The notes beneath the pieces are model-generated. The model was not told the origin of the DNA, ran no database searches, and saw only the letters and a list, made by a program, of their open reading frames with translations. From positions 218,883,943 through 218,947,942 of the forward strand of contig NC_084482.1 in assembly GCF_030035675.1 (NCBI RefSeq): a DNA stretch of 64,000 bases, given 5' to 3'. The position numbers and the translations under genes are program-made. The stretch's first letter is position 1; each line of letters opens with the position of its first letter. Positions 9,999 through 22,399 of this stretch are shown here, in pieces. Origin of the DNA: Rhineura floridana. Taxonomy: Eukaryota > Chordata > Lepidosauria > Squamata > Rhineuridae.

Positions 9999-12900
9999 AA
10001 ATATTTATTTATTTATTTATTTTATTTATTTTGATTTATATACCGCCCACAGCCCGAGGGCTCTCAGGGCGGTGCACAACATGAATAAAATACAATAAAA
10101 TCACAAAACAGTAAAGTATACATTGTTAAACAAGTAAACAACCTGATATACATTAAAAACACAATAGATTAAAATGCCTGGGAGAATAAAAAGGTTTTAA
10201 CCTGGTGCCGAAAAGGTAAAAGTGTAGGCGCCAGGCGCACCTCATCAGGGAGACTGTTCCATAATTCGGGGGCAACCACTGAAAAGGCCCTAGATCTTGT
10301 TACTACCCTCCAAGCTTCTCTGTGAGTCGGAGCTCGGAGGAGGGCCTTAGATGTTGAATGTAGTGAGCGGGTAGGTTCATATCGGGAGAGGCATTCCGCT
10401 AGATATTGTGGTCCCACGCCGTGTAAGGCTTTATAAGTCAAAACTAGCACTTTGAATTTGGCCCGGAAACAAATAGGTAGCCAGTGCAAATGAGCCAGAA
10501 CAGGTGTTATATGTGCAGGCCACCTAGTCCTTGTCAGCAGTCTAGCAGCTGTGTTTTGCACTAGCTGTAGTTTCCGAACTGTCTTCAAAGGCAGCCCCAC
10601 ATAGAGCGCATTACAGTAATCCAATCTAGAGGTTACCAGAGCATGCACAACTGAAGCGAGATCGTCACTGTCCAGATAGGGATGTAGCTGGGCTACCAAC
10701 CGAAGGTGGTAGAAGGCATTCCGTGCCACCGAGGCCACCTGCGCCTCGAGAGACAGGAATGGTTCGGAAAGAACTCCCAAGCTACGAACCTGTTCCTTCA
10801 GGGGGAGTGTAACCCCATCTAGAACAGGTTGAACATCCACCATCTGGTCAGAGAAGGCACTCACCAACAGTGTCTCGGTCTTGTCAGGCTTGAGCTTCAG
10901 TTTATTAGCTCTCATCCAGTCCATTATTGCGGCCAGGCAACGGTTCAGCACATTAACAGCCTCACCTGAAGAAGATGAAAAGGAGAAATAGAGTTGCGTG
11001 TCATCAGCATACTGATGACAACACACTCCAAAGCTCCTGATGACCGCACCCAGCGGCTTCATGTAGATGTTAAAAAGCATAGGGGACAGAACCGATCCCT
11101 GCGGACTCCACAATGGAGAGTCCAGGGTGTCGATCAATGTTTCCCAAGCCCTACCCTCTGGAGACGATCCACCAAGTAGGAGCGGAACCACTGCCAAGCA
11201 GTACCTCCAACTCCCAACTCCATGAGTCTCCCCAGAAGGATACCATGGTCGATGGTATCAAAAGCAGCTGAGAGATCAAGGGGAATCAACAGAGTAACAC
11301 TCCCTCTGTCCCTCTCCCGACATAGGTCATCATACAGGGCGACCAAGGCTGTTTCAGTGCCAAAACCAGGCCTAAAACCGGATTGAAACGGATCTAGATA
11401 ATCGGTTTCATCCAAGAGCACCTGGAGCTGGCTGGCGACCACCCGTTCTAAGACCTTGCCCAGGAATGGAACATTCGCTACCGGTCTATAGTTGTTCAAA
11501 TTATCTGGGTCCAGGGAAGGTTTCTTCAGGAGTGGTCTCACTACTGCCTCTTTTAAGCAACTAGGGACCACTCCATCTCTCAAGGAGGCATTTATCACTT
11601 CCCTGGCCCAGCCGGCTGTTCCAGCCCTGCCAGCTTTCACTAGCCAAGAGGGGCAAGGATCCAGTACAGAGGTGGTTGCACGCACCAGTCCAAGCACCTT
11701 GTCAATGTCCTCAAGCTGTACCAACTGAAACTCATCCAATAAATGCGGACAAGACCGTGCTCCGGATACCTCATTAGGTTCAACTGCCGTAATACTGGAG
11801 TCTAAGTCCTGGCGGATGCATGAGATTTTATCTTGGAAGTGCCCAGCGAACTCATTACAGCGGATGTCTGAAGGTTCTATAATTTCCTGAGGGCTAGAGT
11901 GTAAAAGCCCTCAGACAATTTTAAAGAGCTCTGCTGGGCGGTTGAGAGATGATTTAATAGTGGCAGCGAAATATCCCTTTTTCGCTGCCCTCACCGCTTC
12001 TGTATACAGTTTAGTGGAGGCACTTACCAAGGCGTAATTGCATCCGTCAGGAGTATGCCTCCATCTGCACTCAAGCCTTCTCCTCTCTTGCTTCATCGCT
12101 CTCAGCTCCGGGGTATACCATGGGGCTGCCTGAGCTCTGCATGGGAGAGGGCGCGCAGGAGCGATCGTGTCCATGGCCCGGGTCATTTCCGTGTTCCACA
12201 GTTGGACCAGGGCTTCGACAGGAGCGCCTGTCTTATCAGCCGGAAAATCCCCCAGAGCCCTTTGGAAACCCAAAGGATCTTGAATGTGTTGGAATATTTA
12301 GAACAACGAAATGATAAACAAGCAGCTTTGATTTTTTTAGATGCTGAAAAAGCATTTGATAATTTGAATTGGAAATTTATGTTTCAGGTTTTGGAGCAAA
12401 TGGATTTTGGAGACAATTTTATAAAATGGATTAGATCGATTTATACATCTCAGAAGGCTCAGATAATTGTTAACGGAGATTTAACGGATTCATGTGAAAT
12501 ACAAAAGGGTACAAGACAGGGATGTCCTTTATCTCCCCTTTTATTTATTTTGGTCTTAGAAGTGCTGCTTAGAGATATAAGGCAAGATAAAAGAATTTCG
12601 GGATTAAAGATAAAAAAAGAAGAATATAAATTGAGAGCATTTGCTGATGATTTGATAATTGTACTAGAAAACCCTTTGGAAGGAATTAATGTATTGATGG
12701 ACAAATTAAAAGAATTTGGACCGTTAGCAGGATTTAAGATCAACAATCAAAAAACAAAGATGTTGGTGAAAAATTTAACTTTAAGGGATCAGAAAGAGTT
12801 AATGGACAAGACAGATTTTACAATAGAGAAAAAGTTGAAATATTTAGGTATCATTATGACAAATAAAAACTCAAAGTTGTTTCATAATAATTATGAAAAA

Positions 12901-14706
12901 TTATGGACAGAGATTAAGAAAGATTTGCTAAAATGGGATAAACTACAATTGTCATTAATGGGTAGAATATCTGTGATAAAAATGAATGTATTACCGAGAA
13001 TGATGTTTTTGTTTCAAACAATACCTGTAATATCCTCTGATTTACCTTTTAAACAATGGCAAAAAGATATTTCTAAATTTGTATGGCAAGGAAAAAAACC
13101 AAGAGTTAAATTTAAACTACTACAAGATGCCAAAGAAAGAGGAGGACTGGGATTACCAAATCTGAGACTTTATTTTGCTGCCTGCTGTCTAGTCTGGATA
13201 AAGGAATGGATCTTATTAAGGAATAAAAGACTATTGGATTTGGAGGGCCATAATTTGAAGTGGGGATGGCATGGATATCTATGGTATGACAAAGTAAAAG
13301 TAAATGTAGACTTTAACAATCGTTTTATAAGACGTCCTTTGTTGAAAATATGGAATAGATATAAACCAAGGCTTTATTCGAAAATACCATTATGTGTCTC
13401 AAGTCAAGAAGCGTTTTATAGAAGAGAAATGGCTGGAAAAGAGAAATGGTTAACTTATCAAGAACTATTAGAAAATGTACATGGAGAATATATAATGAAA
13501 GAGAGAGAACAACTGACAAAGGAAGGATATAGTTTTCAATGGTTTGCCTATTTACAATTGTTAGAAAGATATAAAATGGACAAGAAAATGTATGGGTTTG
13601 AAATAAGTAAATCTGATTTTGAAATAGGATTGTGTACAAATGATGAAAATATAATTGCGAAAATGTATAAACTCTTACTGAAAATGGATATGGAGGAAGA
13701 ACAAGTAAAAGAGTGTATGGTAAAGTGGGCAAAAAATTTTGGTTATAACATAGAAATGGATCAATGGGAAAATATGTGGAAAAAAGGTTTGAAATTTACA
13801 CTATGCTATAATCTTAAAGAAAATTTTTATAAAATGATGTACCGTTGGTACATGACTCCAGAAAAGTTGTCAAAAATGTATAGTAATGTTTCTAATGTTT
13901 GTTGGAAATGTAAACAACAAGAAGGATCATTTTATCATATGTGGTGGCTGTGTAAAAAGGCAAAATCATTTTGGGCACAGATAGGTAGGAAGATGCAAAA
14001 AATTCTAAAGATAAATACTCAGTCAAAACCAGAATTTTTTTTATTGGGTTTTATGGATAAACAAATAGAAAAGAAATATGGAAGAATAATATTATATATG
14101 ATTACGGCAGCAAGACTATTATATGCACAAAAGTGGAAAATGGAATCAACACCAACAATGGAAGAATGGCTATTGAAATTAATGGACTTAGTAGAAATGG
14201 ATAAATTGACATGTCTACTTAGAGAAAAATCAACAGATACATTTCTTAAGGAATGGAAGCCTCTCTTAGACTTTTTGTTGAAAGATCAAAATAAAATGAT
14301 GATACTGGGATTTGACGATTAACTAAGACAGCCTGTGGAGAAAAGGGACTCTGTATGTATACATTAAGGGACAGGTTTGATGTATATTATATACTTATAG
14401 CTGATCTGCGACAAATCGGAAGTCAACTATTTTATTTTTATTTTTTTGTTGTTGTATGTTTTTTTGACTTTGTTTTGTTTGTTTTTTTGAAAAATTTGAA
14501 TAAAAATTATTAAAAAAAAAAAAAAAAGAAACCCAAAGGATCCATTAGTCTCCGAGGTCGGACCCGCTTAATAGGTCCTCCACCCTTGCAGAGGGAAAGG
14601 GCGGCTGTAAGCCTAAACTTCAGCAAGCGGTGATCTGTCCATGACAATGGGGTCGAAACAAAACTCCCCACCTCCAGATCACCATCTCCATGCCCAGTGA
14701 CATGTA
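9999..14706 (-). mobile_element. L2-type LINE, nearly full, split by an L1 insertion
   Basis: Minus strand, 3' end at left with an AATA tail next to gtgcaccgccctgagagccc. Open stretches encode reverse transcriptase: 11134-11739 ([16 protein letters not shown]) and 10169-11197 ([13 protein letters not shown], then the L2-type C-terminus [17 protein letters not shown]). 11911-12273 is the linker before the RT and 14543-14749 the end of the endonuclease (PLSWTDHRLLKF). The two RT frames overlap out of phase near 11134-11197, so at least one frameshift exists. The 5' end stops about 14706, where V2R 3'-flank sequence resumes (14735 matches 38090). Element is 5'-truncated. Confidence 0.85.
12280..14527 (+). 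mobile_element. Young 5'-truncated L1 LINE inserted in the L2, 15-bp TSD
   Basis: Direct repeats gaaacccaaaggatc at 12265-12279 and 14528-14542 flank the insert, and a poly(A) run precedes the right repeat. The insert encodes the C-terminal two thirds of L1 ORF2, open from 12280 to the stop at 14320-14322: RT motifs ALIFLDAEKAFDNL, GTRQGCPLSPLLF and FADDLI, and a cysteine/histidine end domain near VCWKCKQQEGSFYHMWWLC. The endonuclease is absent. The open frame and perfect TSD indicate a recent insertion. The longer open frame reading in from 12055 only adds antisense L2 bases. Confidence 0.92.
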
Positions 14707-15004
14707 ATTGAGACACAATTGGACATGTACATTTTTTCCAAAGAACCATCGTTGCCAGTCATATTCCTCTATGCCTGTTAATACTGATATCTGGAAATGT
14801 GCTTTCACATTCTCACCCTTGACATGGTTTTATTTCCTCTGGAAATGTTGGACTACACAGAGGTTACACTCTGTCCAGTCGTTTTGAGCTTTTGCTATGA
14901 GTTGTTTGCAAGGAGGTTACATGAGCTGATTTGCTCTTGAGCAGTGTTCATACATCTTCCTGGTAATAAGTTGTTCATCCCACACTTTTCACTACTAGGA
15001 ACAT
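14707..15004 (+). other. Resumed 3' flank of gene A
   Basis: caaagaaccatcgttgccag at 14738 and cctgttaatactgatatctg at 14776 match 38088 and 38238 downstream of gene B. This stretch is therefore paralogous V2R 3' flank displaced by the L2 insertion. No gene seen. Confidence 0.55.
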
Positions 15005-15385
15005 TACATAAGAGGAGCTTCCTGGATGAGGCTAATGGTCCATCTAGTCCACCATCCTGTTCTCACAGTTGCCAGCTTGTGGGAAAAACCATAAGCGGGA
15101 TCTGAACACCCCTCCTGTGATTTGCAGCAGCTGGTATTCTGAAGCATCCTGACTCTGACAGTGGAAGTAGAGCACAGCCATCATGGCTAGTAGCTATTGA
15201 TAGTATTAGCCTCCATGTATTTATTTAATCCACTTTTAAATCTATCCAAGTTGGTGACCACCATTGCCTCTTGTGGGAGCGAAGTCTGTAGTTCATTATG
15301 TGCTGTGTGAAGAGGTCCTTTCCTTTGTCTGTCCTGAATTTTCCAACATTCATTTATTGGATATCTAGTGCTACCTTGAAAGTGG
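15005..15385 (-). mobile_element. Old CR1 LINE 3' end fragment
   Basis: Reads ggtccatctagtccaccatcc, then cagccatcatggctagtagc and tctatccaagttggtgacca. This is the same order as the CR1 at 42001-42360 but visibly more diverged. Confidence 0.75.
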
Positions 15386-15639
15386 ATTTGTTGTGCCAGG
15401 GCACCAAAGTTAATTCACTTTAATGGCACAAACCTAAAGATCCATTGTGAACAAAAAAACTCCCTACTTGTGGATTAGACATGCTGCTTTGTGATGGGCC
15501 ATTGACTACTTCAATAACTTTGTTTTTAAGTTGCCACAAGACTCTTTCTTGTTTTTGCTGCTAAAGGCTAACAGGGCTAACCCTTTGGAAATTCATTCAC
15601 TTTGAAAAGGAGCATGCTGGGAAAGGAATTGACTTCTGC

Positions 15640-15712
15640 CCTGGGCTCCTCCTGCAAGAAAGGGCAGGATATAAATCAAAGAATAAATAAATAATAAATA
15701 AATAAATTTGAA
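15640..15712 (+). mobile_element. L2 LINE 3' end fragment
   Basis: gggctcctcctgcaagaaag and ggcaggatataaatc followed by AATA repeats: the plus-strand L2 terminus. Confidence 0.65.
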
Positions 15713-16547
15713 AATATCTGTTGACATCTGAAAGATTTGCATCTATTCAGTGTGGCTTTTGATACCATTGACCTTCTAGGCCACGTTAATGAGATGGGTA
15801 TTGGAGGCAATGTTTTTACAGTGGTTCCATCCTATCTCCAGGGTCATTTTTAGAGAATAGCATTTGGGGATTGTTTTTTGGCCCCCTGGCAGTCATGCTG
15901 TGGGGTGCCGCAGGGTATCATCTTGATATATGCTGCTTAACATATATATGAAGCCCTTGGAAGTGGTCATCCAGAGATCTGGGGCCAGGTGTCAGCAGTA
16001 CACTGATGGTACCCAGCTCTATTTCTCTGTACCATCTAAATAGGGAGAGGCCGTGCAAGACCTGGACCGCTGCTTGGACTCTGTGACAAGATGGATGAGG
16101 GCCAATAAACTGAGTCTGAATCCTAGCAAGATGTGGGTAGATCTACTGTGGGTAGATGGTTCCTGAGTTTGGATAATTGGTCAGTTGCCTGCTTTGGATG
16201 GAGTTGTACTCTCTCAGATAGAGCACATCTGTAGTCTGGGGGTGCTCCTGGATCTATCTTTGTCATTGGAGGCCCAGGTGATCTCAGTGGCTAGGGATGC
16301 CTTTTATCACCTTTGACTGATAACACAGCTGTGGCTATTTCTGGACTGGGATAGCCTGACCACTGTTGTCCATATACTGGTAACCTTCAGGCTGGATTAC
16401 TGTATTGTGCTTTGTGTGGGACTGCCCTTGAGGTTGGTCTGGAAGCTACAACTGGTGCAAAATGCAGCAGCAAGACTGCTCTCTGGGGCAGGGTATCACC
16501 AGATGTCACTCTGCTGCTGAAAATAATGCACTGGCTACCTATTAGCT

Positions 16548-16740
16548 GGGAGAGCCAGTGTGGTGTAGTGGTTATGGTGTTGTACTATGACCTGGGAGAC
16601 CAGGGTTCAAATCCCCACATAGCTATGAAGCTCACTGGGTGACCTTGGGCCAGTCACTGCCTCTCAGCCTCATAAAAACCCTATTCATAGGGTTGCCATA
16701 AGTCGGAATTGACTTGAAGGCAGGACATTTACATTTTTTT
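16548..16740 (+). mobile_element. tRNA-derived SINE with 12-bp TSD
   Basis: Head gtgtggtgtagtggttatgg (A-box-like) and gggttcaaatccccac (B-box), middle aagctcactgggtgaccttg, tail ataagtcggaattgacttga. The flanking L2 sequence tacctattagct is duplicated at 16536-16547 and 16741-16752. The head resembles the Sauria SINE family; the tail matches the LINE 3' end at 41601-41730. Confidence 0.85.
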
Positions 16741-17042
16741 TACCTATTAGCTACCAGGCTAAGTTCGGGGTCTTGGTTTTGGTTTACAACGCCCTATACA
16801 GCTTGGGACCATGATACCTGAAAGACCGTGTTACCCGTTATAGATCCACTGAATCACTATGCTCTGCAGGTGAGGGCCTCCTGAAGATACCATCTTATCA
16901 CGAGGTCAATTCCACACAACATAGGAAGTGTACCTTTAGTGTGGTGGCACCTACCCTTTGCAATTCCCTCCCCTTAAATATTAGACAGATGTCATCTCTG
17001 TTATCTTTTTGGTGCCTGTTGAAGACCTTCCTCTTTCAACAA

Positions 17043-17483
17043 AGTGGATAGAGAAAAGTTTTTTCTCCCTCTCTCATAATACTAGAACTCATGGACATTC
17101 AAAGAAGCTGAATGTTGGAAGATTCAGGACAAAAGGAAGTACTTCTTTACTCAGCACATAGTTAAACTATGGAATTTGCTCCCACAAGAGGCAGTAATGG
17201 CCACCAGCTTGGATGTCTTTAAAAGAAGATTGGACCAAATCATGGAAGACAGGGCTATCAATGGCTACTAGCCATGATGGCTGTGCTGTGCCACCCTAGT
17301 CAGAGGCAGCATGCTTCTGAAAACCAGTTGCCAGAAGCCTCAGGAGGGGAGAGTGTTCTTGCACTTGGGTCCTGCTTGCGGGCTTCCCACAGGCACCTGG
17401 TTGGCCACTGTGAGAACAGGATGCTGAACTAGATGGGCCACTGGCCTGATACAGCAGGCTCTTCTTATGTTCTTATGTTCTTA
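17043..17483 (+). mobile_element. CR1 LINE 3' end nested in L2
   Basis: Starts tggatagagaaaag, continues through aagctgaatgttggaagatt and gatgggccactggcctgata, and ends in repeats of TTCTTATG. It aligns with 20366-20815. L2 sequence (aacaagccttttaagtagag) resumes at once at 17484. Confidence 0.85.
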
Positions 17484-17934
17484 ACAAGCCTTTTAAGTAG
17501 AGTACTTATCCCAGTCTGTGTCTGTGTTCAAATTGCTTTTTTATATGTTTTTTTTAAAAAAAGTTTTAAAACATGTTTTGTTTTAATATCTTTTTAAGGA
17601 TGTTTTGTTATAATATACATTAAAGTCTGTTTTTATGATGTTTTAGAGTGGTTTATTTTATTTTTTTTGCACTTTTGTATGCCACCCTGTGCTCCTGTTG
17701 GGAGGAAGGGCGGGATAGAAATCCTAATCCTAATCCTAACCCTAATAACAATTACAATAACAACAATATAAAATTTATGTAGAAATATGTATATTTCTGC
17801 ATCAGCTGACAATAAAGGAAGACAGACTTGTGCAAAACACACTGATTGCATGCAAACAGAAATGTAAGTGTGAGTGAATGTCAGAATGAATTGAAGTAAA
17901 TTAATACATCCCTATTTGAGTGTGGATTAGGAGA

Positions 17935-20815
17935 TGCAACAAGGCCTCAGGGCTCACATGTTATCAGGGAAGGACTTATTGGTGGCGGAGTCGCTTTATA
18001 CGTGAAAGAAGGCATTGAATCCAGCAAGCTCGAAACCCCTAAGAGGCAGACTCCTCCACAGAATCGTTGTGGGTGGTGATACCATGCCCCAGGAGGGACT
18101 TAATACTGGGAACGATCTATCGTCCCCCCGATCAAAATGCTCAGGGAGACCTTGAGATGAGATATGAAATTGAGGAAGCATCCAAACTAGGAAATGTGGT
18201 AGCAATGGGTGACTTCAACTACCTGGACATAGACTGGCCGCATATGTGTTCCAGTCATGACAAAGAAGCAAAATTTCTAGATATTCTAAATGACTATTCC
18301 CTAGACCAGTTGGTTATGGAACCAACCAGAGGGACAGCAACCCTGGACTTAATCCTCAGTGGGGACCGGGACCTGGTGCGAGATGTAAGTGTTGTTGAAC
18401 CGATTGGGAGCAGTGACCATAGTGCTATTAAATTAAACATACATGTAAATGGCCAATTGCCAAGAAAATCCAACACGGTCACATTTGACTTCAAAAGAGG
18501 AAACTTCACAAAAATGAGGGGATTGGTAAAAAGAAAGCTGAAAAACAAAGTCCAGAGGGTCACATCACTCGAAGATTCTTGGAAGTTGTTTAAAAACACT
18601 ATATTAGAAGCTCAACTGGAGTGCATACCGCAGATCAGAAAAGGTATCGCCACGGCCAAGAAGATGCCAGCATGGTTAACGAGCAAAGTCAAGGAAGCTC
18701 TTAGAGGCAAAAAGTCTTCCTTCAGAAAATGGAAGTCTTGTCCAAATGAAGAAAATAAAAAAGGACACAAACTCTGGCAAAAGAAATGCAAGAAGACAAT
18801 AAGGGATGCTAAAAAAGAATTTGAGGAGCACATTGCTAAGAACATAAAAACCAAAAAAAAAAAATTCTATCAATACATTCAAAGCAGGAGACCATCTAGG
18901 GAGGCGATTGGACCCTTGGATGATAAGGGAGTCAAAGGTGTCCTAAAGAACGATAAGGAGATTGCAGAGAAGCTAAATGAATTCTTTGCATCTGTCTTCA
19001 CAGTGGAAGATATAGGGCAGATCCCTGAACCTGAACTAACATTTGCAGGAAGGGATTCTGAGGAACTGAGACAAATAGTGGTAACGAGAGAAGAAGTTCT
19101 AGGCTTAATGGACAATATAAAAACTGACAAATCACCGGGCCCGGATGGCATCCACTTGAGAGTTCTCAAAGAACTCAAATATGAAATTGCTGATCTGCTA
19201 ACTAAAATATGTAACTTGTCCCTTGGGTCCTCCTCCGTGCCTGAGGACTGGAAAGTGGCAAATGTAACGCCAATCTTCAAAAAGGGATCCAGAGGGGATC
19301 CCGGAAATTACAGGCCAGTTAGCTTAATTTCTGTCCCTGGAAAACTGGTAGAATTATTAAAGCTAGATTCACTAAGCACATAGAAGAACAAGCCTTGCTG
19401 AAGCAGAGCCAGCATGGCTTCTGCAAGGCAAAGTCCTGTCTCAGTAACCTATTAGAATTCTTTGAGAGTGTCAACAAGCATATAGATGGAGGTGATCCAG
19501 TGGACATAGTGTACTTAGACTTTCAAAAAGCGTTTGACAAGGTACCTCACCAAAGACTTCTGAGGAAGCTTAGCAGTCATGGAATAAGAGGAGAGGTCCT
19601 CTTGTGGATAAGGAATTGGTTAAGAAGCAGAAAGCAGAGAGTAGGAATAAATGGACAGTTCTCCCAATGGAGGGCTGTAGAAAGTGGAATCCCTCAAGGA
19701 TCGGTATTGGAACCTGTACTTTTCAACTTGTTCATTAATGACCTAGAATTAGGAGTGAGCAGTGAAGTGGCCAAGTTTACTAATGACACTAAATTGTTCA
19801 GGGTTGTTAAAACAAAAAGGGATTGCGAAGAGCTCCAAAAGACCTCTCCAAGCTGAGTGAATGGGTGGAAAAATGGCAAATGCAATTCAATATAAACAAA
19901 TGTAAAATTATGCATATTGGAGCAAAAAATCTGAATTTCACATATACACTCATGGGGTCTGAACTGGTGGCGACTGACCAGGAGAGAGACCTTGGGGTTG
20001 TAGTGGACAGCACGATGAAAATGTCGACCCAGTGTGCGGCAGCTGTGAAAAAGGCAAATTCCATGCTAGGGATAATTAGGAAAGGTATTGAAAATAAAAC
20101 AGCCGATATCATAATGCTGTTGTATAAATCTACGGTGCGGCCGCATTTGGAATACTGTGTACAGTTCTGGTTGCCTCATCTCCAAAAGGATATTATAGAG
20201 TTGGAAAAGGTTCAGAAGAGGGCAACCAGAATGATCAAGGGGATGGAGCGACTCCCTTACGAGGAAAGGTTGCAACATTTGGGGCTTTTTAGTTTAGAGA
20301 AAAGGCGGGTCAGAGGAGACATGATAGAAGTGTATAAAATTATGCATGGAGTTGAGAAAGTGGATAGAGAAAAGTTCTTCTCCCTCTCTCATAATACTAG
20401 AACTCGTGGACATTCCAAGAAGCTGAATGTTGGAAGATTCAGGACAGACAAAAGGAAGTACTTCTTTACTCAGCGCATAGTTAAACTATGGAATTTGCTC
20501 CCACAAGATGCAGTAATGGCCACCAGCTTGGACGGCTTTAAAAGAAGATTAGACAAATTCATGGAGGACAGGGTTATCAATGGCTACTAGCCGTGATGGC
20601 TGTGCTCTGCCACCCTAGTCAGAGGCAGCATGCTTCTGAAAACCAGTTGCCGGAAGCCTCAGGAGGGGAGAGTGTTCTTGCACTCGGGTCCTGCTTGCGG
20701 GCTTCCCCCAGGCACCTGGTTGGCCACTGTGAGAACAGGATGCTGGACTAGATGGGCCACTGGCCTGATCCAGCAGGCTCTTCTTATGTTTTTATGTTCT
20801 TATGTCTCTGAACTG
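17935..20815 (+). mobile_element. CR1 LINE, endonuclease and reverse transcriptase largely preserved
   Basis: 18067-19383 encodes the end of the endonuclease (VVAMGDFNYLDIDWP, SSDHSAIKLN) and the RT start (KSPGPDGIHLRVLKEL, NYRPVSLIS). 19395-19856 holds [15 protein letters not shown] and [19 protein letters not shown]. 19823-20590 is the C-terminus. These frames do not join, so there are two breaks. The catalytic FADDTK is FTNDTK here, so the RT would be dead. The 3' end has TTATG repeats near 20790-20812. 5' end truncated inside the endonuclease. Confidence 0.9.
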
Positions 20816-20960
20816 AGAACTTCTACCGAAGGGGGGGGGATGCTACAAGCCTTAATGTCTAAGTAAAGACTCTTAAACTTTCTCAAGCCTCTGAGATGAT
20901 TCTTTAGCATCTTACATCCTAACGTAACGTGTTGTTTCACGCGAGAACCGCCAAGCATCA
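20816..20960 (+). other. Short unassigned spacer between two CR1 3' ends, perhaps an LTR-element relic
   Basis: A purine-rich gaagggggggggatg is followed by agtaaagactcttaaac-type sequence, which could be a polypurine tract and LTR edge. Nothing else supports it. Sequence is unlike both flanking CR1 pieces. Confidence 0.2.
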
Positions 20961-21382
20961 ACACTTCTCCCTCTCATAATACTAGAACTCGTGGACATTC
21001 AAAGAAGCTGAATGTTGGAAGATTCAGGACAGAGAATTGGAAATACTTCTTTACTCAGCGCGTAGTTAAGCTATGGAATTTGCTCCCGCAAGATGCAGTA
21101 ATGGCCACCAGCTTGGACGGCTTTAAAAGAAGATTAGACCAATTCATGGAGGACAGGGCTATCAATGGCTACTAGCCATGATGGCTGAGCTCTGCCACCC
21201 TAGTCAGAGGCAGCATGCTTCTGAAAACCAGTGGCCGGAAGCCTCAGGAGGGGAGAGTGTTCTTGCACTCGGGTCCTGCTTGCGGGCTTCCCCCAGGCAC
21301 CTGGTTGGCCACTGTGAGAACAGGATGCTGGACTAGATGGGCCACTGGCCTGATCCAGCAGGCTCTTCTTATGTTCTTAAAA
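20961..21382 (+). mobile_element. CR1 LINE 3' end fragment
   Basis: Repeats the 3' terminal 420 bp of the CR1 just upstream (tagaactcgtggacattcaa to ctcttcttatgttctta) with a few per cent divergence. Confidence 0.88.
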
Positions 21383-21557
21383 GGAAACAGTTTCCTCAAG
21401 GGGAAAGAATGAATGACAAGGCAATTCTCCTGCTGCATTGAAAGGCAGCTCTTTCATTTATCGTTGGGTTCAGTAATTGTTTCAGATAACATTTTCCAAG
21501 TGGAAACTGCTCTGCTGTTTTTCTTACCAAGTCCAAGGTGATGTCTGCAAGCACAAA

Positions 21558-21722
21558 TTGTGTGGTGTAGTGGTTAAGGTGTTGGACTACAACCTGGGAG
21601 ATCAGGGTTCGAATCCCCACATAGCCTTGAAGCTCACTGGGTGACCTTGGGCCTCTCAGCTTCATGAAAACCCTATTTATGGGGTCACCATAAGTCAGAA
21701 TCGACTTGAAGGCAGCACACAT
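21558..21722 (+). mobile_element. tRNA-derived SINE, same family as 16548
   Basis: tgtggtgtagtggttaaggt (A-box), agggttcgaatccccacata (B-box), then caccataagtcagaatcgac and cttgaaggcagcac at the 3' end. Confidence 0.8.
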
Positions 21723-21894
21723 GCTGTGCTAAGATGAGCGCTTTACAGCGCTTTACAGCATGGAGGTTCAATTTGGCTCTGGGGACTTTTTCTATGACAA
21801 CATAACCATACCTGTAAGGTCTTCCCTCTCCCCTCCCCACTGTTCCCGTCATCTGATTTGTTTTCAGCCTAAAATGCAGAGGGGGAGGGAGACC

Positions 21895-22250
21895 ATAACA
21901 CCTGCTTTGCATGGTGAAGGCCTTCCCAGGTTCAATCCCCAGCATCTCCAGTTAAAAGGATCTGGAAGCAGAACTCTTTTCGGCACCAAGTCAAGACTTT
22001 TCTCCCAGGCGTTTTAGCACATGTTTTTGAATTGCTTCTTAAAAATGCGTTTTTTTAAATTTGTATGTTTGCTTTTAATGTTTTTAATTGTTGTAAACCA
22101 CCCAGAGAGCTTTAATTAATAATAATAGTAAGTTAAATAACCTCTCTCTGCTTAAGGTCCTGGAGAGGGGCTGCGGGTGGGATGGGCGAATATTGGACTA
22201 GATAGACGTATGCTCTGATCTGGCGTAAGGCAGCTTCCTATGTTCGTAAG
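21895..22250 (+). mobile_element. tRNA-Ala-derived SINE interrupted by an L2 3' end
   Basis: Left part: cctgctttgcatggtgaagg, aggttcaatccccagcatct. Right part (22145-22250): ctctgatctggcgtaaggca, gcttcctatgttc. Between them, 21975-22140 is an L2 3' end (cttttctcccaggcgtttta ... taaaccacccagagagcttt). The head matches the tRNA-Ala(TGC) 3' half. Confidence 0.65.
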
Positions 22251-22399
22251 GCTTCCCGTTGGCTTGTGGTTGCCTGATGAAGAGTTGTGCAGAATATGAA
22301 AGAATAGATTCAATGTAACAATGCATGACACCAGAATAAATATCTCATCCATGCTGATCTCAGGGGCCTTTTGTGGTTCTGCTCTCTTACATCCCATGG

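Larger units (their letters stand above)
15740..17760 (+). mobile_element. Degenerate L2 LINE with a nested SINE and a nested CR1
   Basis: Decayed reverse transcriptase region (for example gacctggaccgctgcttgga, gtgggactgcccttgaggtt) running to an L2 3' end at 17690-17760 (gttgggaggaagggcgggat). It is interrupted by a SINE (16548-16740) and by a CR1 3' end (17043-17483). Many stops; no open frame. The tail holds CCTAAT units. Parallel copies: 23525-24500 plus and 40475-40905 minus. Confidence 0.8.

Noticed and set aside
12055-12279. Extra 75 codons extending the L1 frame to the left
   Set aside because: It is antisense L2 sequence before the L1 target site; the continuity is by chance.
17725-17750. 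Telomere-like CCTAAT/CCCTAA units
   Set aside because: Only four units, at the 3' tail of an L2 element; not a telomeric array.
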